DNA of 64,000 nucleotides, from the NCBI RefSeq assembly GCF_026151205.1, contig NC_087080.1:8017297-8081296 (forward strand), in the 5' to 3' direction. Shown here piece after piece: positions 34,601-46,390 of the stretch. The notes under the pieces were generated by a model that saw only the letters and a program-made list of their open reading frames with translations, did no database searches and was not told where the DNA came from. Each line of letters begins with the position of its first letter. The first letter of the stretch is position 1. The stretch is from Bolinopsis microptera. Lineage: Eukaryota > Ctenophora > Tentaculata > Lobata > Bolinopsidae. The position numbers and the translations under genes are program-made.

Positions 34601-37600
34601 TACACACTGTGTAGAATACCTGGCAGTATCGAGATAGCCCGACCACTGGTCCGCGGACCACTGGTCCGCGGACCACTGTCCGCGGACCACTGTATAATAA
34701 CAGTATCCCCTGAATCAAGCAGGGTTCACATCATCCCCTGAATCAAGCAGGGTTCACATCATCTTCTGCGTTTTCTGCAACAAGAGGCATGCTGGTATAT
34801 CATGCGCTGCTCATGACCCTGTAGCATCTTCTGATGCCGGAGGTCTTGCTAACTCCTCTGCTCATGCTCCTCGTGTCCGCTCCAAATGTAACAAATTGCA
34901 TCCAAGATACCATACATACCATTCATATGATCTGGTAACCAATCAACTATTCACAAACACCTGTTGCTTGATTCAGGGGATACTGTTATTATACAGTAAT
35001 ATGATCTGGTAGACAGTGGTCCGCAGACAGTGGTCCGCGGACAGTGGTCCGCGGACCAGTGGTCGGGCTATCTCGATACTGCCGAATACCTCTCTAATAC
35101 AAGCCTCATCTAGCTTACTAATCCCTGATTTTCACCGTGCTAGGCGGGTTTCTACGCAAAGCACTGCTATTTCTGATCTTGTAATTCCTGAGTCACACGA
35201 TTTCAAGGTACTTTCAGCATTCATAAGATCTGGTAACTGATGTGTCACAGGACATCACAGATTACTATCACAGATACTTAGATGTTTTAGGTATTGACAC
35301 AGTTTATTAAACGTTTTTCTCTAGAAAAAGAAGAAAAATTAGGTATTTGAAAGATATGCATTATACATACATTATGATTTATGATGTATAATATAAATGC
35401 ATTATACATTATACATTATTACTATTACCTTACAAGACATATTTATGGCGGCCTAATTTGCGACGACCGAAATTTTGGCGGTCCGAAAATATGGCGAAAT
35501 TGTCGGAAAACCGGTTCCAATGACTTACCTAGTTTCTTCATAATCCATCGTATGAGGTTAGCAGTGTGTTGAGCGTAGACCGCTAGACAAGCCATGAACA
35601 GTGGGATTCCTATCAGAGCAAAGAAGATACAGAATCCTCGTCCCTCGTCTGTAACTGGGTAGGTAGCTCCGTATCCTGCAGCGAGGAGATAGTTTAGTTG
35701 TTTTAATAGTTTAGTACGAAGACATTACAATAACCTGAATAAACTGTCCACACTCCACAACATACGACCCCCCCCCCATCCCCACCTAGACTAGTGCTGT
35801 GTTAACTATAACCTGTACTTTGTGAATACATAAATAATCAGACTGACATTGCTGTACAAGATACCAATAATACTGCTTTAAATCCAGTTTACTATAGCTC
35901 TACTACTAGACGATAATTTGAGAGGATCTGGAGCAGCCACATTCCGTACAGTCCTCTGTCTAGAACAAAATACTGTGCTCTGATTGGTTAATTGGTGTCA
36001 CGTGGTGTGAATACTGGCTTCTGATCGGTCTAGAATCTAGAACAATAGACTGGCTTATAACTTGTGGATAATACCCCGACAATCGGGTAGTATAATTAGC
36101 TAATAATCAGCCATCAGGTGATATAATATAATATATTCGGGAGTAAAGCCACACTCGTGCTGATTTCCAAATTAGAACTTGGTATTGTAAACGAGGTAGC
36201 TTGTGGGTTAAACCCCGATTAGTAGTGCAGTTGGTAGTCTCGAGGAAGAAACCAGCCGCGGTAAATCGGGTTCTAAATGGGTAGTTAGTAATAGCAAGTA
36301 GTAAGAGTGTAGTTACCTTAAGAACGACAAATTTAGTCTACCATAAATTTAGTCAAACTTTTGACTAAAATTGTTGTAAACCAAATTTGATGTGACTAAA
36401 TTTTTAGGCGACTAATTTTGAAGTAGACCAAAATTTTAGTAGAGCATATATGAATTAAATTTTATTGAGCTTACATTCTTTATCAAATGTTTATGATAAA
36501 CAGTTAAATATCGCTAACTGTACACAGGTCCCTACTGCGTGTAATAAGAAATTGTATGCTATGATATGTAACCAATGTATTTAATGTTGGCTCGCCGTTG
36601 GAATGTTCCCAGATCGAGAATATTCCTCCTTACCAAAATACGCCCGTATGGTGTAAATTACAGGATCACGAGGTTGATATTGTCCATGGTGACCGTTTGG
36701 CGCGCGGTGTGCGCCAAAAGTATGACTTTATATGCGAAACTTTTACACATTCACCAAACTCCCATAACCATCCGAACATTATTAAAATTACTTTACCAAA
36801 TACATAAATCTCTGATAGGCTGCTACATTGTGGGCCCGGACCCCTCCCCACACTGTGTACTTACTAGTTTGTCAATAGCTTATTGATATTTCAGCTTCTT
36901 TATTTATTGTTACAAGTTTGTGGGTGGTTCCCCCTCTAAATAATGTTTAAAGAGTTTGTTGAAGGGTTTATTTTCGAAGTTTGTTTTATTAACGGCTAGA
37001 TGGTAGAAACTCACTCACCACACATCACTCAACAATCACCACTGTGAACTACTAAACAACAAGTGATTGGTGGTTTTACCATCAAGCTCATGCAAATCAT
37101 CACTCAATACTTTACACTCGGCTTCAGAGGACATCACTCAACAAGAGGTTCACAGGACAATGCTCACACCGCACACGTAATTCATCCATACACATACTGT
37201 ATCACTTAGGTATATTACACGTAGTTAGTGTATTATATATGTCTGTTTGTCTGTTTGTCTGTGTGTTTATCTATTTTGTTATGTGGTCGTCTGTTTGTCT
37301 GTTCGTATGGTTGTCTGGTTGTTTGTATTAAAACGTTGCTGGCGCAACGAGCGAGAATTTACTTCGCTATGAGGTGGTCAGAACTCAGAAGTCTTGACGA
37401 AACTCAACATAGGTACTAGGTAGGTCAGCTGTACTGCATCATAACATTTTGTTATATGGTCGATAGTATCGTAGGAGTAGTAGTAAGTAGTAGTAAGTAG
37501 TAGTAAGTAGTAGTAAGTAGTAGTAAGTAGTAGTAAGTAGTAGTAAGTAGTAGTAAGTAGTAGTAAGTAGTAGTAAGTAGTAGTAAGTAGTAGTAAGTAG

Positions 37601-40223
37601 TAGTAAGTAGTAGTAAGTAGTAGTAAGTAGTAGTAAGTAGTAGTAAGTAGTAGTAAGTAGTAGTAAGTAGTAGTAAGTAGTAGTAAGTAGTAGTAAGTAG
37701 TAGTAAGTAGTAGTAAGTAGTAGTAAGTAGTAGTAAGTAGTAGTAAGTAGTAGTAAGCAGTAGTAAGTAGTAGTAAGTAGTAGTAAGTAGTAGTAACTAA
37801 TAAGTAGTAAGTAATAAGTAATAAGTAGTAGTAAGTACTAAGTAACACTATAATAAAGATGACAATATGTACATGATGGTAGAAGTACTAGTAGTGGAAT
37901 CACTATTAACTACACGTAGTAGTAGTAATAGTAATAAAGTAATAGTAAAGGTTTTAATATAAGTTATTCTTAAGGTATCACATAGTAATGACAGTATTAT
38001 TGATAGTATTTATGTAATAGTATTAGTATGTTAGTATGGTATTACACACGGCTGCCCACAGTTCACACTCACAATGCCTTAATTAATTCACGCTCGGTAA
38101 TCTCACAAATCACTGCATAATTTACCAGGATCAAACCAGGATCATTGGTCGGCTACAAACCACGTGACCAAATAACGCGCTCTGATTGGTTAACATCTAG
38201 TCACGTGACACTAATCTTGGCAATGTGACCATGTTACCATGGTTACTAGGCGGGTACGGCCAGGTGGTTTGCTGGCCACGTGACGAGCTACAAGGACTTG
38301 TAAATACTATTGGTGCAGGTCACTAAGTGTGGGGTGTGTGTAATCAATGATTAGTGGAGATTGTGGGTATTGTTCGGGGGGGGTCGACACTGTGTCATTT
38401 AATACGTGTTCACTCTAAACTCTTCTATTTATTACTGTTTAATATTAGCTGTATAGTAATATAACATACTGATAAGAGGTAATACTGGTGGTCAAAAACA
38501 CGTATTTTATACAATATACATGCTCGTAGTAGTAAACTGTTACAAATACTGCAAGAGAAAATAGATAGTGGGTATTATATATATATTCGGAGAACAATCA
38601 TAAACGATAAAGGAATCCAGCTTAATTAAAACGTTGATTTAAGATATTTCAGATGAAGCGAACAATTGTGAGACGGGAAGATTGGAACAAGAGAAGTTGT
38701 CCAAGAAAACGAGAAAACGTACAGACAGACAGATACAGAAACAGAGAAATAAACAGAGAAATAAACAGACAGACAAACAGACTGATAGTTAGACAGACTG
38801 ATGAAGTGACTCTAATACAACGTGCCTCAACAATTAACCAGCTTGAAAAGGAAATACCACTTGATATACCAAAATCTTCCAGAAAAGTCTACATAAAGAA
38901 GATACCAGGACGCAGTTCATCAAGAGGGAAGACCATCCTCAAACATTCAGACAAACATTCAGAGAAACATACTTACAAACATTCAGACAAACATGCAGAC
39001 AAACATTCAGACAAAGATACAGACAAAAAGACAATCGTACAAACAGTCTCACTTCTACCGCTAACAACTTCACAAGAACAAACAGTTTCATTTGATAACA
39101 CTAACCTAAATAACAACAGCTCAGTAAAAACCTCTGGGGAAGGAAAACAACCAGGCGATCTCTCATTGGTTGGGAATAAGTCACGTGGTCAATACTCGCT
39201 CTCTGATTGGTCAGCTAGTGGGTCACGTGATGAGATCCCCCGAGATAAGCAACTAAGAAAGCAGCTAGCGTTCTCAAAGAAACTGGTTTACAGCCTCGAG
39301 AGGGGGGACATACAGGGACTAAGCAGAGTTATCAGACACAACCACCATCAGCTGCTGTTATCTAGACATGAAGTGGAGATGAAGTGGAGGTGTGGTGAGG
39401 ACACACAGACACACGTCACACAGACAGATAGACTTACAGACAGACATACAGACAGACCTACAGACAGATATATAGACAGATATATGATCACACAAACTGA
39501 TAAACAAGATGACACACAGGCAGACGTTGACTGTTTGTTTGATCAGAAAATTGAGTTTTTTGATAAGAATTTTCTGATCGATTAATTTTATAAATACAGC
39601 AGCTTTTGGTTCAAATTTATTTCAGTTTACGTACCTCAGTAATTACATATTATAAAACCAAGAGCAGTTAACATTTTTATTTTAAAAACTTCTTTGATCT
39701 AAAATCAAAATTTTTTTCAAAGTGCGCTAGTGAAACATAGCTGGTTACGCCATGATAAAAAACGTATGGTATATTATAAAAGTTGTACCGATAGTTGTGA
39801 CGATGGTAAGACAGAAGATAACGCTGTTGACGAAGTCCCACTGTGCAGTGTTGTTAGGGTTAGCCTCCAGGATCTCTATCATGTGGCAGGGAGCCTTCAA
39901 CTCATCGTGAAATATTGGGTCTACCTGTAAGAACATTATTACTAAACCCTGCTAGAAGGGATCCTCCAGGCTCAAACTCTCTGTCAAAACATGGAGCCAA
40001 CTGTAACATAACTTAAATAAGTTTCCAATAAGGGTGGTTGTATTTAAAAGTCACACTGTACCTTGTCTAGTAGAAGGTTGAGCTGCTTATCATACTCTTC
40101 TCTCTGCTCAATCTCGTGTTCTTGCTCAATAGCTTGGAAAATAGCAGCACCAATAGCCAGATAGGTCAGTACAGCTAAAAACGTGGCAAACGCTGCAATT
40201 ACCTTTCCTCCCAGCATAGACAT
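31649..40223 (-). CDS. two-pore-domain potassium (K2P) channel, gene 2
   Basis: Seven minus-strand exons: 40223-40062, 39924-39789, 35675-35529, 33535-33443, 33317-33234, 32136-32059 and 31770-31649. Phases agree and the product is 273 residues ending VPVDE and TAG. TM1 is near 8-31 (AAFATFLAVLTYLAIGAAIF), cap Cys in KAPCHM, first filter TTIGYG (97-102), TM2 identical in protein to gene 1, second filter TTIGFGD (202-208), TM4 in exon 6, and a Cys-rich tail (CDCLCKNRC). It is a background potassium channel and the tandem paralogue of gene 1. Two introns (33318-33442 and 31771-32058) are absent from gene 1, and the first intron lies at a different position. Intron 2 is 4.1 kb and holds a MITE, a 10-bp satellite and a nested ORF; intron 3 holds a hAT-type MITE. 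Start chosen at 40223; a second in-frame ATG lies two codons later. Confidence 0.88.
32140..32332. repeat. 10-bp array TAATTAGTAG in K2P gene 2 intron 5
   Basis: About 19 copies starting just upstream (in transcription sense) of the exon 6 acceptor. In the transcript sense the unit is CTACTAATTA, so the array presents repeated TACTAAT, close to the branch-point consensus. Confidence 0.93.
32395..33150. mobile_element. possible composite repeat with microsatellite tails
   Basis: Begins near AACCCGGCCTACGGCCGGG and includes a (TC)n tract at 32728-32745, a GAGAGAGCGAGAGAAAGAGA tract, a CCGACCGGAAATTACACACG block, then (ACAG)n(AC)n at 33110-33146. A GC palindrome plus ACGGACAG microsatellite resembles invertebrate nonautonomous Helitron-like elements, but no terminal structure could be proved. 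Lies in K2P gene 2 intron 5. Confidence 0.3.
33318..33442. repeat. intron made of ~21-bp tandem copies of its own donor junction
   Basis: In transcript sense the whole 125-bp intron is six units starting GTTAGTTTCACTTTCTCT (19-22 bp), the last ending CTCCCCAG as acceptor. The final 12 bases of the preceding exon (TCACTTTCTCTG) match the unit. K2P gene 1 has no intron here. Confidence 0.9.
34622..35083. mobile_element. hAT-type MITE with 8-bp target duplication
   Basis: Ends GGCAGTATCGAGATAGCCCG and CGGGCTATCTCGATACTGCC are exact inverted repeats. Flanking GAATACCT at 34614-34621 and 35084-35091 is an exact 8-bp duplication, as expected for hAT elements. Both arms carry subterminal GACCACTGGTCCGCG repeats, and inner arms share CCCCTGAATCAAGCA. 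No transposase. Lies in K2P gene 2 intron 3. Confidence 0.9.
36318..36450. mobile_element. fragment of the AAGAACGACAAA element
   Basis: Starts TTAAGAACGACAAATTTAG and follows the 6740 element closely (AAATTTAGTCAAACTTTTGAC, GGCGACTAATTTTGAAG). No right end seen. Just before it (36205-36275) are AACCCCGATTAGTAG and AGCCGCGGTAAATCGGG, a pogo-like MITE remnant. Confidence 0.65.
36575..36807 (+). other. unassigned ORF fragment in K2P intron 2
   Basis: Frame at 36598-36807 reads WCKLQDHEVDIVHGDRLARG and ends ITLPNT. It lacks splice signals and homology I can recognise, and is more likely a transposon remnant than an exon. Confidence 0.2.
37472..37850. repeat. 10-bp array TAGTAAGTAG in K2P gene 2 intron 2
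   Basis: About 33 almost perfect copies, then a degenerate tail. In transcript sense the unit is CTACTTACTA. The 156-codon minus-strand ORF (TTTYYYLLL) is an artefact. Confidence 0.96.
38653..39585 (+). CDS. 310-residue basic low-complexity protein nested in K2P intron
   Basis: An uninterrupted 310-codon ORF on the strand opposite K2P gene 2, wholly inside its second intron. The ATG directly follows a good acceptor (gatatttcag), suggesting a spliced 5' leader. The N-terminal third is Arg/Lys/Asn-rich; the middle has a His-Ser-Asp-Lys repeat (KHSDKHSEKH and variants); residues near 205-245 look globular and helical (LRKQLAFSKKLVYSLERGD, then IQGLSRVIRHNHHQLLLSRH); the end is a TDRxTDR repeat. 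The two repeat zones derive from ACAGACAG-type DNA. No family recognised. A DNA-level microsatellite could open the frame by chance, but the central segment argues for a real gene. Confidence 0.45.
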   Translation: MKRTIVRREDWNKRSCPRKRENVQTDRYRNREINREINRQTNRLIVRQTDEVTLIQRASTINQLEKEIPLDIPKSSRKVYIKKIPGRSSSRGKTILKHSDKHSEKHTYKHSDKHADKHSDKDTDKKTIVQTVSLLPLTTSQEQTVSFDNTNLNNNSSVKTSGEGKQPGDLSLVGNKSRGQYSLSDWSASGSRDEIPRDKQLRKQLAFSKKLVYSLERGDIQGLSRVIRHNHHQLLLSRHEVEMKWRCGEDTQTHVTQTDRLTDRHTDRPTDRYIDRYMITQTDKQDDTQADVDCLFDQKIEFFDKNFLID

Positions 40224-41884
40224 GACTGTAACAGTTCAGGTTTATTAGATGGTTTGATCAACATGAGTTTTAATGCAAGATAGATTTTTGTAATTACAGC
40301 GATATAAAGATATTTAAACCATTCTACCGTTGTCATGCTAGAGGCATCTACTATATAAAATACACTTCATATCTATAATCAATGAAATAAAAAATGCATC
40401 TAAATCTTTCATCTTACTACATATTGCTAGTAGTCAATAACTAGACCGTGGTTATTGTAAAGAACATTAAAAAAGAGGCTTTACAAAAGAATACGGTCGA
40501 TGGGTATTGTGACCCATTCTTTGTGTAATATGCATAAAAAAGCAATAAGCACAAACGTTCACAATTGTACACGGAACTGTCCTGATGAGAACCAATTTGC
40601 CAAATGAAAAACGGCCGGTATGGCTTTTCAGAAAGGCAACCGACCCAGGTGTGATAATTGTGGATAAGTTGAGCACACTGTATGGTAGTACTAGGCAAAT
40701 ATTTTCAAACTACCGCTGGTAAAAAACACTATCCTACATCAATTTGCAACCACATACTAATTTTTTGGAGAATGGGGGGGAACTGGGAGATACCTGCTTA
40801 TTTATGAATGTATCAATTACTTAACCATGAAATATATGAGTTGACTTTTAAAACATGAATTTGTAAGTAAAATTGTTCTGGATGATATAGAAGGAATAAT
40901 TTGAATGTATTTCAAGGAGTCCTAATCCTCCTTGCGGTCAAAAGTGGTATCTCTCATGTATCAAATATTTAGAACATAAAAATACTAAACACGAACATTC
41001 GAACACAACATACAAGTGCACCATGAATTGGTAAACAAGAATTCATCACAAAGAGTTTGCTGGCAGTGATCGAGACGAGATGGGATGCGAAATTAAAACA
41101 CTATATATGCACCAATTCTTGTTCTTTTGATTAGAAAATAAACGCTTGATTCTATTTAGTTCTACTCTCTCAACAAAACAGAAGTCTAACTTGAAATTTA
41201 ATACCTTGTATTTTCATCTTGCTGTATTACTAACATGCTCTTAAATATTAGTCTATGATGTGTCTAACGTTTGGTAAACATTTTGAAAATGAACCAACTT
41301 ATAACCTCTATTAAAAATATACTGTAATTGTGTAACACACAACAGCTGCTCAACAGTTACATTCTTCATGCAGAAATTGAAATTTTCAATACCAATAATT
41401 TCGAAATATTGTCCCTCTTTTAAAGACAAACTATTTTCATGTTGAGCCTAGTATCTTAATATTGAAGTTTGGGACAATAGCTCAGTATTATTTCTCAATC
41501 CATGACTCCTGTGCCAAAGGCACAAAATAATTAATCAAGGACATATGGTAGCTTGCGACCGTCGTGCGTGCCTGCCTGCGTACGTACATACGTGCCCTCG
41601 CACACAAATGTCGCCCACGTTCCTATATAACTGCGCAAAGTTATTTTGCGAGATATTCTGAATTAAGTTATTATTGGACGCAGCGCTGAACTGATCAAGT
41701 AAATCATTAATTTCACCATGTAAGAATCCCACTAGGCACTAATTGATAGCATATTATTTCAAGTTAGTATGACTATTTTGCACAGACCCGTGTCAATTGT
41801 CATATCAGGTTGCATAAACAATAAACATAATATATGGTCACACTTACATAGAAATATACACGATTTTCAAATTTAATATGGAAT
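40224..41884. other. non-coding stretch upstream of K2P gene 2
   Basis: AT-rich and apparently unique, apart from a GC-richer patch at 41560-41630 (CGTGCCTGCCTGCGTACGTA). Promoter of K2P gene 2 expected at the left part; no exon seen. Confidence 0.3.
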
Positions 41885-41965
41885 TAACTGGGCGGCGCTC
41901 AGCCTATCCACTGTCACTCCGCCATATATAAACAGTAAAGCCTCAGGTCCCCAGGTTGTATGGAA
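41885..41965. mobile_element. solo end of the CCTCAGGTCCCCAGG foldback family
   Basis: Contains ACTGGGCGGCGCTCAGCCT, CTCCGCCATATA and AAGCCTCAGGTCCCCAGGTT, all in the order expected for a reversed end of the element at 43876-44960. Confidence 0.55.
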
Positions 41966-42169
41966 TATAATAAAATATGCCATCACGGATCGGGAAATTG
42001 AGCGGCCATCCACAAAAGAAAAGCAGCCGCATTTCTTGTTATATTTGTTTAGTGAAGCAACAGATTCAATATATTTTAAAAGTTTAAAGTCACTATTGTG
42101 ACGGTACATTAGAACTCGACAAAAACAAAGTGTGAAGGGCCTGAACGGAACCCCTTCAGGGTTCTCCAA

Positions 42170-42430
42170 GCAGGCACGTAGGCAGGGGGGATAGGGGGGC
42201 TGTACCCCCCCCCCCCCCGAAAAAAACCCCAGAAAAAAAATAAGCCCCCTACACTAAAACACCCTATTTCTCAAAAATTTTCTGGGGGCTGCTCCCCCCT
42301 AGCCCCTTGCCAAGGGGCTCTGCCCCTGGACCCCGCTGGGGGCTGCGCCCCAATACCCCTGACGGAGCTTCCTCGCGTTGCTCACTGCGTTGGCTCACTT
42401 CGCTCGTCGAGCATCCTGCATTCCAGGATC
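42170..42430. repeat. GC-rich palindromic element
   Basis: C and G runs, TCTGGGGGCTGCTCCCCCCT, CCTTGCCAAGGGGCTCTGCC and GCTGGGGGCTGCGCCCC form stacked hairpins, followed by CGTTGCTCACTGCGTTGGCT. Base composition differs sharply from its surroundings. Probably part of a nonautonomous DNA element; ends not defined. Confidence 0.5.
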
Positions 42431-43875
42431 CACATCCAGAAAGACGGCAGATAATATGGGAGAAAAGTTTGGACTTTGGAGGAAATTGAACTTTTTCTAG
42501 GGCATACTAAAACTTGTAGAGGGAAACATTGATCTGCGAGGTAATTTTAAACTTTGTAGATGCATGATATGAGGTCCAGGATCAAAATGATGCATTTAGC
42601 AAAAATGAAGGAGTGAGCAACTTCGAAAAAAATTCCAAATTTGAACTTATAAGTTAATATTTTGAAAAACCACAACCCCTTTCAATCATTTTGTTTTTTG
42701 TTTTTGTTTTTAATTCCGCGCCGTCGAATCTTATATCCTTATAACATTGTAACCGTAAAATTTCCATGAAAAACAATTCAGTAGAAAGTGTTTGGCTTGA
42801 TTCACGATGTCAATCCTTCGCATCTCGCCGATCTGCATGTGGTTGCGAGAAAATGCGCGGCGCAACCCGGTAGTGCATCCAGCATCGCGCTACAAGTGTT
42901 TGGCCGGATATCAACCGGAAAAATTAAAAAGGTTTCTTAAAATTTCAAAGAGTTTCTTAAAATTATCCCAGTAGTGCATTGCGCTACAAAAATTTGGGAT
43001 TTGATGCTTCTCACAACCATTTTGTTAGACTTAGATTTGCGAAATGCACCACTTGACATCGTCAATTAACTCAAATTTAAGAAATGCTTTTCCATAATTT
43101 TTATAAAAGTTAAAATAAATGTATTTGCTAAATTTATTGACCATAATATTTTGAATGTACTGTGCATTATGCTCCTTCATCAACTAATTCTAGTTTTAAA
43201 CGATTTTGACACGCTAAAATGCGCGCGTGGATTTGCGCGGCGCGTAGAAAAATTTTAAAGCTGTCGGATAGAGGTTAATAAATTTTTCTACTGTCAACAC
43301 AGCCCAAGTTATTCATGTTTTAATATCAAAAAATGTCCGATTTTTTTGTATTATTTTTAACTAATTTCCTTTTCAAATCGCTGCCACATCAAAATTATTT
43401 TACGAAAGTACATTAAATTTTTACAAAAAGCAAGCTCAATCGTTTTAGAACTAAATTAAAAAAGAATTTAATATAAAAATGTTAAAACTTTAAAATTATC
43501 GATGGAATAAATTGCCAACGTCCAAATGTGTGTAAAATACGACGAAGGGAGGTCACAACACTGCGCGCAGGAGTGCTGTGGCGCGGCAGTCATGTTTTTA
43601 ATTAAACTATTTTATTACTTATACTAATTTTTGATATGCCAACAAAATTAATTTTTTAAAACATTCAAAAACATGTTTTTTGATACATTTTGAGCAAAAA
43701 ATCCAATTAAAATTTTACCCGCAGTGAAAAGAAGTTAAATCATTTTTACTGGTAAAGTGGTATGGGCTTTACTTGGCTTTACCTTGTCATACGTTGTATG
43801 ACCCTGTATTGTCACCATAGTGAAATGAAACGACCGTGGGGGTCGCCGGTCACAACGTGATACAAGCTTTACCTG
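42431..43875. other. non-coding stretch
   Basis: AT-rich with scattered GCGCGGCGC patches. No exon, no tandem array, no clear terminal repeats. Confidence 0.3.
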
Positions 43876-44960
43876 GCTTTACCTGGCTTTACCTGGGGAC
43901 CCCAGGCTATTATGTTCATATTATAAACATAAATAAAGATTCGGCGGAATGACAGGCTGAGTGCCGCCCAGTAATATGTTGTCATACGTTGTATGACCCT
44001 TGCGTTGTATGACCCGTGCGCGGCCAGGCTCCCCCTGTGTCGTAAAAACTCTACATACAGGTGAAACGACATTAGGGGTCACGACCCGATACAAGTAATA
44101 TGGGCTGAGCCTGAACTGTCGGCCACTGTCATTCGAAATTCCGCCGAATTTATTTATTCGACGGAATATTATATTATATGTTAATAAAAATTTTGGCCTA
44201 GTGCCTAGGGTCCCCAATTAAATTGGCATGGCAACTAATTAAAATCATTCAGACCGTACGCATAGTCGCGTAGTGATGTTACTGGGCCGCGCTCAGCCTG
44301 TCATTCCGTAGGCAGTGCGCCATCGACAATAAAACGCGCGCGCTGACCATCGAATGGTTTTATTGCTCTTATTTCGGCCAGCACATTATTTAGGAAACAA
44401 TCGAAAAGTTATTATACTTCCCATATAACAATTTTGTTGAAATTTGGTCAGCTTACGTAAACACTTATTTTCTACTGAACCTAATTTAGTTTAAGCAATT
44501 TCGATGCTCAGAATTTGAGTAATCAACGAATTTATACCTATTTTGTAATTTTTAGACCTCTTAATCAAGGCCAATCTCTCCCAACTAAATTAGGTTCGGC
44601 AGTTAAGTATGATTGGAAGGTTCTGACAAATTTTCAGCATGATTTATGTTCAGGAACCGAAGATATGACAGAATAATACGACAAAAATCAACGAATTTCG
44701 TCAAATTACGCGACTTTTACACCTAATTTTGCTCCAAAAGCCGCGCACCATCAAATATGGCACCTAGGCGAAACTCACTGATCATTCCAAAAAGGTATGA
44801 TAAATTTGCTACTGTGAAAATTCTCACAGTCTCTAGAAAACGATGGTACAAAAATTTTGAAAATCCGAGCAAGTTTATTTTTATCGTGCACCGCCTACTA
44901 CTATACATTCCGCCTAATCTTTAACAACATTAAAGCCTGGGGTCCTCAGGTAAGTAGTGA
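43876..44960. mobile_element. inverted-repeat element with ACCTGGGGACCCCAGGCT ends
   Basis: Left end TTACCTGGGGACCCCAGGCT followed by AAAGATTCGGCGGAATG. The right end read in reverse is CTTACCTGAGGACCCCAGGC followed by AAAGATTAGGCGGAATG. Single ends of the family lie at 4553 and 41885. Inner sequence 44815-44890 (CTCACAGTCTCTAGAAAACG, ATTTTTATCGTGCACC) recurs inverted at 62095-62180. No transposase. Confidence 0.6.
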
Positions 44961-46012
44961 TGCACATGTATTTGTACTATCAGTTAAAGTTCTAGTTATA
45001 CCATATACTATTATTGCTGCAGGCAGTGGTCCAATGTGAGCTCGGAAGGATCGACATCCGACTGACATCGTCAATCACAATCAATGATACCTAAAATGTA
45101 AAAAGACGCGCGCGCCAAGTTTGGAATTTATTGTATCACGTCGTGACCCCAAATGTCGTTTCACTGTAGAGTTTTTACGATACAGGGGCCGGAGCTCTAT
45201 AGCTCCTTTCACGCCAGCAATTCCTGCACAGCTACAGGACACAGGGACTATAGTACAAAGAAACTGCTGCAAATGGCGCGCGCGACAGCAGCAGTTACAA
45301 GTTAGCAGTTTCTTAATCTTTGCACTAGTCCCCCTGCGAGGAATATAATTTTACGTGAGAAGCGGGCAATAGATGAGCAAACTAGATAGACAATAGATAA
45401 GCCTAAGGTCCTATTAATTTTACAGCTGATAGGCCCTTCTAAGAAGTATGAAATTTTGACATTACTAATTTTCGGAAAGGGAGTTGTAGTATTACTATTT
45501 AAGTATAGACGAATTAAGTTTAAGTAAGGAGACTAATCGCACACGAAAAATCCTATCCATTTGTTGTTTTCGCCCGATTAATAATCATTATGTCTACGAA
45601 ACTGGCAGTGGTACAAGGAAAAAAACAGTTGATTTTGATTAAGTTGACACATTATGTCATAATGATCAATACATATTGTAATAAAACATGTTTGATGTTG
45701 TTACTCAAGTTAAAATTCCACCAACAGTAACACGACAGCAGATAGCTAAGAAGCCGCTTATTTTGGGTGGAGTATGTAGACAAAATTGTAGTTCCTATAC
45801 CTCAGTTGTCACTGATTATATCATGGTTTTGTATCATGATTGAAACATTTGTCTGACTCAACCGGTCGTTTCATTCTATAAACAAACACATATTTTTAGT
45901 ATCATTGATTATACTTTCCGCATAGCAACGTAAACAACCTAATGTTGTACGCAGGTCACATATCATAGCTTATCGTCAGCTTATCAGACCCTATTTGGTA
46001 GTCGTTAAGGAA
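44961..46012. other. non-coding stretch
   Basis: Includes a block with ATCACGTCGTGACCCCAAAT and CACTGTAGAGTTTTTACGA similar to inner parts of the preceding element. No supported exon. Confidence 0.3.
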
Positions 46013-46157
46013 TAAGGGTCGTTCACATATTATTACTTTACCCCCCTCTCTGTAATCAGTGTTACGCATAGCTATTATATTGTGTTCAAATTAAACTAGC
46101 GTAATCAATAATCATTCAGAAACCCCTCAGGGATTACGTATTATATGTGAACGACCC
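46013..46157. mobile_element. MITE with AGGGTCGTTCACATATTA ends (copy 1)
   Basis: Left AGGGTCGTTCACATATTATT, right read in reverse GGGGTCGTTCACATATAATA. Family members occur at 50697-50867 and 55985-56131, with single ends at 46973 and 49190-49218. The GGGTCGTTCA terminus recalls ISL2EU-type invertebrate elements; superfamily not proved. Confidence 0.65.
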
Positions 46158-46390
46158 CAAACCAACTGTTTGGCGTTTACGGTCCCGACAACTAGAACTC
46201 CTTACTATCTAATAAAATGGCATACAGAGATTAAAACCAAACAACACACTTTGTAAATAATCATGTCATTTATGAGTAAATAAAAATTGACAAATAGGAT
46301 ATAAAATAAAATTAAGTGGGATCGGATTAAATATTAGAATACAAAACTTGCGAACCAATTGCTATTATCTCTCCTGCTGAACCCGTACCA

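Noticed and set aside
37378-37848. 156-codon ORF of TTTYYYLLL
   Set aside because: Translation of the TAGTAAGTAG satellite inside a K2P intron.
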